A stretch of 64,000 bases of DNA from CAWCAW01 sp963714125 (GTDB lineage Bacteria; Actinomycetota; Acidimicrobiia; Acidimicrobiales; UBA8190), in contig OY970234.1 of the NCBI GenBank assembly GCA_963714125.1, forward strand, positions 3,410,001 to 3,474,000. The letters run 5' to 3'. The notes below the pieces were generated by a model. That model saw only the letters and a list, made by a program, of their open reading frames with translations, made no database searches and was not told the DNA's origin. Positions 59,159-64,000 of the stretch are shown here, in pieces. How positions within the stretch are numbered: the first letter of the stretch is position 1; the number at the start of each line of letters is the position of its first letter. The translations under genes and the position numbers were made by a program.

Positions 59159-60229
59159 CTAGACGGCTTGGCCGGCGTAGACAGAAGCCCTGCCCTCGAC
59201 CAACTGGGCGAAGACCAACAGTCCCTGGGTTGTCTGGCGCGCCGAGGACACCACCACGGCGACCTCTTGCATGCCCACCAAGTGCGAGGCGTCGTTCACC
59301 ACCACCATGTCACCCTCGGGCAGATAACCCACGGCTTGGCGCGGGGAACGGCCCTCTTTGACCAAGTCGATGACGAGACGCTCACCCGGAGGGTGATCGG
59401 GGGTGAGTTCGGTCGTGAGCCGGCGCAGGTCGACAGCGTCGATGCCTTCGGACTCGGCTCGTTGGGCGAGATCGCTCGAACATGTGGCCAGCCGAATGTG
59501 CAGCCGACGCGCCAAGGCCAGCACCTTGTCGGAGGTGTCCTCGTATCCGGGCACTTCGTCTTCGGTTATCCGTACGTTGACGTTCTCGGATCGAAGCGCC
59601 TCTATCGACTCGAGACCGCGTTGGGCCCGTCGAGACGCCACGGGATCGGGGCTGGCCGCCAAGGTACGGAGCTCATCGACGACGAAGCGGGGTACCACCA
59701 AGCCACCGCTGAGCAAGCCGGCGCGACCCAGGACCAATAAGTAACGGTCCATGACTGACGACGTATCGACCACCAGCGCGGCTTCGGCCAGCGGCTCGTC
59801 GGAGCGCTCGAACAGACGAGACAACCCGGCGGCCCTGACGATCTCGCGACCCTTGGCCAGGCCCAGCTGGATTCCCAGTGCGCACAGCACCCAGGCGAAA
59901 GCAGCCACCACCGGGTAGTCGACGCTCGAGTGGACGAGGGCCACCAACGGGAGCCCGGCGACCAGACCGAGCAAGAGTCCCGTCGTCCCCACCAAGGAGC
60001 CGGCGAACACTTCACCCGCGGGCATGCGACGAAGCTCTGACACCGCGCCCCGCATGCCGCGATCAACGAGCCGGCCGGCGATGCCTCCCAGGACGTAGGT
60101 GATCAACGCCCCCAAGATGATCCCGAACAGAGGTGCGGTGGTGTCCCTGCCGATGTGGTTGCCGACCTCGAGGCCGCCGATAACCCCGGCGATCACGAGC
60201 ATCAGTCTGAACACTTCGACGAAGATCAC
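59159..60229 (-). CDS. membrane PIN/TRAM domain protein (YacL-like)
   Basis: 356 aa. Four hydrophobic helices (about 8-26, 30-48, 75-95 and 100-118) are followed by a PIN nuclease domain beginning VVDTSSVMDRYLL, with acidic residues in FVVDELRTLA, and a C-terminal TRAM domain (LPEGDMVVVNDASHLVG). This is the B. subtilis YacL layout. GTG 60229 has AAGGA ten nt upstream; longer frames to 60526 are rejected for lack of family match. Probably a membrane-bound RNase of unknown target. Confidence 0.87.
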   Translation of the reverse strand: MIFVEVFRLMLVIAGVIGGLEVGNHIGRDTTAPLFGIILGALITYVLGGIAGRLVDRGMRGAVSELRRMPAGEVFAGSLVGTTGLLLGLVAGLPLVALVHSSVDYPVVAAFAWVLCALGIQLGLAKGREIVRAAGLSRLFERSDEPLAEAALVVDTSSVMDRYLLVLGRAGLLSGGLVVPRFVVDELRTLAASPDPVASRRAQRGLESIEALRSENVNVRITEDEVPGYEDTSDKVLALARRLHIRLATCSSDLAQRAESEGIDAVDLRRLTTELTPDHPPGERLVIDLVKEGRSPRQAVGYLPEGDMVVVNDASHLVGMQEVAVVVSSARQTTQGLLVFAQLVEGRASVYAGQAV

Positions 60230-60625
60230 TTTCGAGTCCTTATCTCGAGTACTCGGGACAACACCTGTAGCGTGCGGCGGCTCTATCACTGAGTTGTTTA
60301 TCGACGCATTTGCCCGAAGTCGTAAGCGATCCGTCCTCCTCCTTTGGACAACGGATGCACAATGCCCCGGCCACAGCCTCGCGGCGGGGCGAACCGGGGG
60401 CGCCTGGAGAAAGCGCGGGATTGCCTCATAGAGTGGCCTTGGCGGGCTGGAAGCGCGCCCCTGACCACGATCAGTGTCGATCTGAGCTGGGGAGCTGAAG
60501 ATCTTGCGGAGTGATGCCGAGTACACGCTGTGGCGATGCGACGGCTATTACGACGCGCGTCCCGCCACGGGAATGCGCTCCATCACCCCGCCACACCCGA
60601 CGCGCGCGACGGGGATGGTTCATCG
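60230..60625. other. 396-bp divergent intergenic region
   Basis: Lies between the PIN/TRAM and GH18-like genes. I saw no strong promoter, repeat or RNA motif. An earlier ATG at 60530 could extend the GH18-like gene by 32 codons of atypical, Arg/His-rich sequence. Confidence 0.5.
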
Positions 60626-62833
60626 ATGAGGTCGATGGCTGCGGCTTCAGAGCTGACCGCCACCGCCGTCGTCACCGCCGAGGGAGTCCCCACGGAGTTC
60701 ATCTCGGGGGTCAAACTCACCGCCTCGTCGTCAGGCCTAAGTGTCCGATCACCTTCGGGGGCCGAGGTGTGCGTGTGGGAGTGGGACAACCTCGAGCGCC
60801 TCGGTGCGGGGACCACCGCAGCGGATCCTGCTGATGCCGACGCTCCCCACCAGCGTGTCGTCGAGCTGCGCGTCAGCGGTCGTCCGCACATTCTTTGGGC
60901 CAACGACGCCGACGTGTCGGGGTTCCTCCTTGGCTGCGCCGGATTCGCGCCGACGTCAGTGGTGCTTCCCCGCGCCGTGGCCCGGCGCCGCCATGGACCA
61001 GGAACGGAATTCACTCTCCCGTTCGGACTCTCCTTCACCGTTCCTTTTTCTTTGGGGCGTCCTTTTTCTTGGGGGCGTTCCTTTTCCTTTCCGTGGCCCA
61101 TTCCCTTTCCTTTTGGACGCCGGCGAGGTGGCCGCGATGGCCAGGAACCCCGGTGGGCGCTGAACGCGCTTGCCACCGGAGCCGCCGCGTTGGCGTTGGT
61201 GGCTGGACTGGTGACGGTGGCGGTGGCGGCAACCGGAGGAGCGGTACCCGCCAAGCACCCCCACAGCGCGTTGAAGGCCGCTGCGAGCACTGGGGCGGGC
61301 GGCGGCTCGATCATGGCCGAGATGGAACACCAGTACGCCTCGTCAGCAGCCATGCAGCTGGCCGCCGCCAGTGCGCCTCCCGCTCCGGCCCCGCCGGCGG
61401 TGGCCGCATCGCCGGTGCTCGGAACGCACCAGATTTTCGGCTTTGCTCCCTACTGGACCCTTCCCGACTCGGCGGGGTTCGACGTGGCCGACTTCACCAC
61501 CCTCGCCTACTTCAGCTTGGACGTAAATCCCGACGGATCGATCAACGAGTCGGGGGCGGGTTGGGTCGGTTACCAGAGCCAGGACTTGGCCACCCTGGTG
61601 ACGCGGGCCCACGCCGCGGGTGATCGCGTGGTGCTCACCGTCACGTGTTTCGACCAGACCACCCTCAACGAGCTGACGAGCGATCCCTCGGCCGCCACCA
61701 CGCTGTCGGCATCGCTCGTCGCTCTCGTACAGGCCAAGAACCTCGATGGCGTCAACTTCGATTTCGAAGGTCAGGGCAGCGCCGATCAGGCCGGGCTCAC
61801 CAGTCTCATGGCCCAGGTGTCGGCCGTCCTGCGAGGGGCGGACTCGCACTGGCAACTGACGATGGACACCTACGGATCGTCGGCGGGTGATTCCAGCGGG
61901 TTCTACAACATCGCCGCGCTGGCTCCGAGCGTCGATGCCTTCTTCGTCATGGCCTACGACATGAACGCGCCGTCGACACCGTCGCCGACGTCTCCGTTGA
62001 CGGGCACCGGCTTCACCGACCAGGACGCCGTGGAGCAATACGCCAGCGTGGTGCCCGCCTCCAAGGTCATTCTCGGCATCCCCTACTACGGCTACAGCTG
62101 GCCGACGTCTGGTCCCGCCTTGGGCGACCCCGCCACCGGCATGCCAACTCCCACGCCGGTCCCCTACTCCCAGGTGGCGTCATCGAACTGGCCCGTCTAC
62201 TGGGACGCCACCTCGGATACGGCCTGGACCTCATACCAAGTAGGGACCCAGTGGTATCAGACGTTCTTCGACGACCCCACGTCGGTGGCGTTGAAGTCCG
62301 AACTCGCCAGCAGTGCCCATCTGGCCGGCGTCGGCGTGTGGGCGCTCGGCATGGACGGGAACTCCTCGGCCATGCTCGACGCCGTGGTCGGCACCGGACA
62401 CGTGGTCAAGGACTACAAGGCCGGTCCGGTGGCAAGCTCCACCACGGCGACCACCACTACGACCTCGACAACCTCCACCACCACGACAACGACAACGCCC
62501 ACGACCACCACGACCACGGGCCCGACCTCTAGCTACTCAGGGACGTGGAACGCCGCTCCGGAGGTGCTCGAAGCGGTCCAGAACCCGCCCACCGGGGGCA
62601 CGGCCGACGGCACCCTCGTCGGGTTCACGTCCAACAACCCCAGTGACGCGTGCCTGTCGGATTCTGGTGCCCCGGCGCTGTCGGTGACCGCACTCCCGGG
62701 CACGCCGGCAGGGACGTACCTCGTCACCGCCACCACGCCGACCGACTGCGTGGCCGGATCATGGGAGTTCGTCGACACCTCGGGATCCTCGAGTTCTGAG
62801 GTGACCGGGGACACGGGGTCGGGCGGGGGCTAG
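60626..62833 (+). CDS. membrane-anchored GH18-like glycoside hydrolase
   Basis: 735 aa. The N-terminal cytoplasmic domain (about 1-125) is unrecognised. A Phe/Pro/Gly-rich patch (about 129-165) follows, then a transmembrane helix (about 181-203). The GH18 barrel (about 268-610) has the catalytic motif LDGVNFDFEG with E381; the usual DxxDxDxE has Asn377 for the middle Asp. A Thr-rich linker (about 614-645) leads to a C-terminal beta domain with two Cys. GH18 enzymes of this kind act on chitin or peptidoglycan-type glycans outside the cell. ATG 60626 chosen; the first ATG upstream is possible. Confidence 0.8.
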   Translation: MRSMAAASELTATAVVTAEGVPTEFISGVKLTASSSGLSVRSPSGAEVCVWEWDNLERLGAGTTAADPADADAPHQRVVELRVSGRPHILWANDADVSGFLLGCAGFAPTSVVLPRAVARRRHGPGTEFTLPFGLSFTVPFSLGRPFSWGRSFSFPWPIPFPFGRRRGGRDGQEPRWALNALATGAAALALVAGLVTVAVAATGGAVPAKHPHSALKAAASTGAGGGSIMAEMEHQYASSAAMQLAAASAPPAPAPPAVAASPVLGTHQIFGFAPYWTLPDSAGFDVADFTTLAYFSLDVNPDGSINESGAGWVGYQSQDLATLVTRAHAAGDRVVLTVTCFDQTTLNELTSDPSAATTLSASLVALVQAKNLDGVNFDFEGQGSADQAGLTSLMAQVSAVLRGADSHWQLTMDTYGSSAGDSSGFYNIAALAPSVDAFFVMAYDMNAPSTPSPTSPLTGTGFTDQDAVEQYASVVPASKVILGIPYYGYSWPTSGPALGDPATGMPTPTPVPYSQVASSNWPVYWDATSDTAWTSYQVGTQWYQTFFDDPTSVALKSELASSAHLAGVGVWALGMDGNSSAMLDAVVGTGHVVKDYKAGPVASSTTATTTTTSTTSTTTTTTTPTTTTTTGPTSSYSGTWNAAPEVLEAVQNPPTGGTADGTLVGFTSNNPSDACLSDSGAPALSVTALPGTPAGTYLVTATTPTDCVAGSWEFVDTSGSSSSEVTGDTGSGGG

Positions 62834-62923
62834 TCGATCACCGGCCGCCGCCGGGGCGACACCTGGTCGGCGTCGTCTCCCGGCGGCTCAAGGGCGCCCC
62901 GGGACCGTGCCGATACATCGAAC

Positions 62924-64000
62924 GTGACGATCACCGGCACCGGGCTGTCGCGCCCCCACCTCGACAAGCTTCGAGCCGCCGTCGAGCGCCTCTGTGAGCC
63001 CGGGGTGATCACGGCCGTGGTCCAACCCATCGTGCGGCCGGCGGACATGGTCGTGGTGGGCTACGAGGCCCTCGCTCGTATGCCCCTGGAGCCGTACCAC
63101 CCTCCGGACTGGTGGCTCGATGTCGCCGCTGAGCTCGGTCTGCGTCACCAGCTCGAACGGGCCTGCCTCTGTGCCGCCGCCGCCCTGGGCCCACCACCTG
63201 ATGGTCGCGTCCTCTTCGTCAACGCCAGCCCGTCGACGATCGCCGATCCCATGGTTCTGGCTCTGCGTGACCAGCTTCCCGACCGCCTTGTCATCGAGCT
63301 CACCGAACAAGAAGCCGTGGAGGATTACGGCGACCTCAATCGCCGATTGGCCGGATGGATGGGAAGCGGTGTTCGGCTCGCTGTCGACGATGCCGGCGCT
63401 GGCTACTCGAGCTTGCGTCACGTCGTCGAGCTTTCACCGGATTACCTGAAGCTCGACCGGGCGCTCGTCAGCAACATCGACGAGGACCCCAATCGCCGCG
63501 CCTTGATGCGAGCGGTCGTCGCCTTCGCCCGAGAAGTCGGCACCAGCGTGATCGCCGAGGGCGTCGAGACCCGCAGCGAACTCGAGGTCTTGCGAGATGC
63601 CGAGGTGCACCTGGTACAGGGATATCTGTTAGCCCGCCCCGGCCCGCCCTGGCCCACGATCGACCGCCCCGGACCATCGGTGGCCGCGGGTTTTGAGCCG
63701 ACAGCCGACGATCACCACGACGACAGCATTGGTAGTGACGGTGCAGAGCCGGGGCGAGAACCAGAAGAGCGCCTGCGCGCCGCGATGGCGCAAACCACCA
63801 ATGTGCTGGTCGCTTGTGACATGGCCGTGGAGGAGGTGTTCCGCCAAGGACAGCTCATGGCCAGCTTGTACCTCGAGCGCGGCCGCGAGTTGCGCTGCGT
63901 GGCCCAGCGCGGGCTGTGGCAAGTGCTCGACGGGATGCCTGCAGCCGTGGGCATCACCGGACGAACCTGGGCCACGGGCAAGTCGATGATGGTCGACGAC
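62924..64000 (+). CDS. EAL-GAF signalling protein (partial, C-terminus outside window)
   Basis: First 359 residues, from GTG 62924, the only start after an in-frame TAG. The EAL domain (about 25-245) keeps YEALAR, FVNASP, IELTEQ, VDDAGAGYSS, LKLDRALV, IAEGVET and VQGYLLARP, so it is probably an active c-di-GMP phosphodiesterase. An acidic linker is followed by the start of a GAF sensor domain (about 285 on: VLVACDMAVEEVFR). The order EAL then GAF is the reverse of the more common sensor-first layout. No clear ribosome site precedes the GTG. Confidence 0.85.
   Translation, partial: MTITGTGLSRPHLDKLRAAVERLCEPGVITAVVQPIVRPADMVVVGYEALARMPLEPYHPPDWWLDVAAELGLRHQLERACLCAAAALGPPPDGRVLFVNASPSTIADPMVLALRDQLPDRLVIELTEQEAVEDYGDLNRRLAGWMGSGVRLAVDDAGAGYSSLRHVVELSPDYLKLDRALVSNIDEDPNRRALMRAVVAFAREVGTSVIAEGVETRSELEVLRDAEVHLVQGYLLARPGPPWPTIDRPGPSVAAGFEPTADDHHDDSIGSDGAEPGREPEERLRAAMAQTTNVLVACDMAVEEVFRQGQLMASLYLERGRELRCVAQRGLWQVLDGMPAAVGITGRTWATGKSMMVDD

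Noticed and set aside
60530..62833. Earlier start (60530) for the GH18-like protein
   Set aside because: The added 32 residues are Arg/His-rich and lack a ribosome site; 60626 precedes the first ordered segment.
1..64000. tRNA, rRNA or prophage genes
   Set aside because: No tRNA-like cloverleaf, rRNA segment or phage structural gene was noticed on either strand by reading; a covariance scan was not possible.

Overview
This window is G+C-rich chromosomal DNA from an actinobacterium, most likely an uncultured member of the Acidimicrobiia. Evidence for this includes the N-terminal WW..DGKWYPPE plus DUF2510 layout of the protein at 39866, many GTG starts, F420-type and KstR-type genes, and steroid-degradation genes in mycobacterial order. 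The assignment is inference. No rRNA, tRNA or CRISPR array was seen. Genes are dense and mostly in short operons whose stop and start codons overlap (ATGA, GTGA, TGATG).

Layout. 1-4.4 kb: end of an ABC-2 type transporter ATPase, a Gfo/Idh/MocA oxidoreductase, and a LysR regulator divergent from an MFS exporter. 4.4-9 kb: an operon of two DUF35 OB-fold proteins and two thiolase-fold proteins without the nucleophilic Cys, behind a YbhN-type membrane protein. 9-13.2 kb: small membrane proteins, a winged-helix regulator with a zinc-finger partner, and an ABC-2 exporter. 13.2-22.3 kb: alcohol dehydrogenase, two divergent TetR regulators (one KstR-like), cyclase-family hydrolase, D-aminoacylase-like amidohydrolase and aldehyde dehydrogenase. 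22.3-25.9 kb: a mobile element with 22-bp inverted ends and a perfect 9-bp target duplication. It carries a Panacea-domain antitoxin candidate with an overlapping small toxin candidate, a 57-aa zinc ribbon, a SWIM-domain DDE transposase and a DUF4145 protein. 25.9-46.9 kb: an Ltp2/ChsH2-like aldolase pair, two pairs of acyl-CoA dehydrogenases, LLM and old-yellow-enzyme oxidoreductases, an amidohydrolase, a thiolase, and an echA20-ipdA-ipdB-ipdC-like operon with a divergent SDR. The last operon matches the mycobacterial order for opening steroid rings C and D. 47-64 kb: three EAL-domain proteins (one degenerate, one cut by the window end), ArsR/SRPBCC pair, secreted pentapeptide protein, two fluoride exporter genes under a fluoride riboswitch, a large secreted S8/S53-type peptidase, a PHO-box-like array before a 52-aa protein, the pntAA-pntAB-pntB transhydrogenase operon, a PIN/TRAM protein and a GH18-like protein.

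Two results stand out. First, five copies of an inverted repeat, CTGAC-N5-GTCAG, lie 21-26 nt before start codons. They precede one TetR gene, the aldehyde dehydrogenase, the amidohydrolase/acyl-CoA dehydrogenase operon, the thiolase, and the echA20-ipdABC operon. This looks like a local steroid-catabolism regulon probably run by the TetR at 15280. Second, the mobile element inserted between one of these operators and the Ltp2/ChsH2-like pair. Removing it restores a symmetric divergent promoter with 22 nt on each side of the operator.
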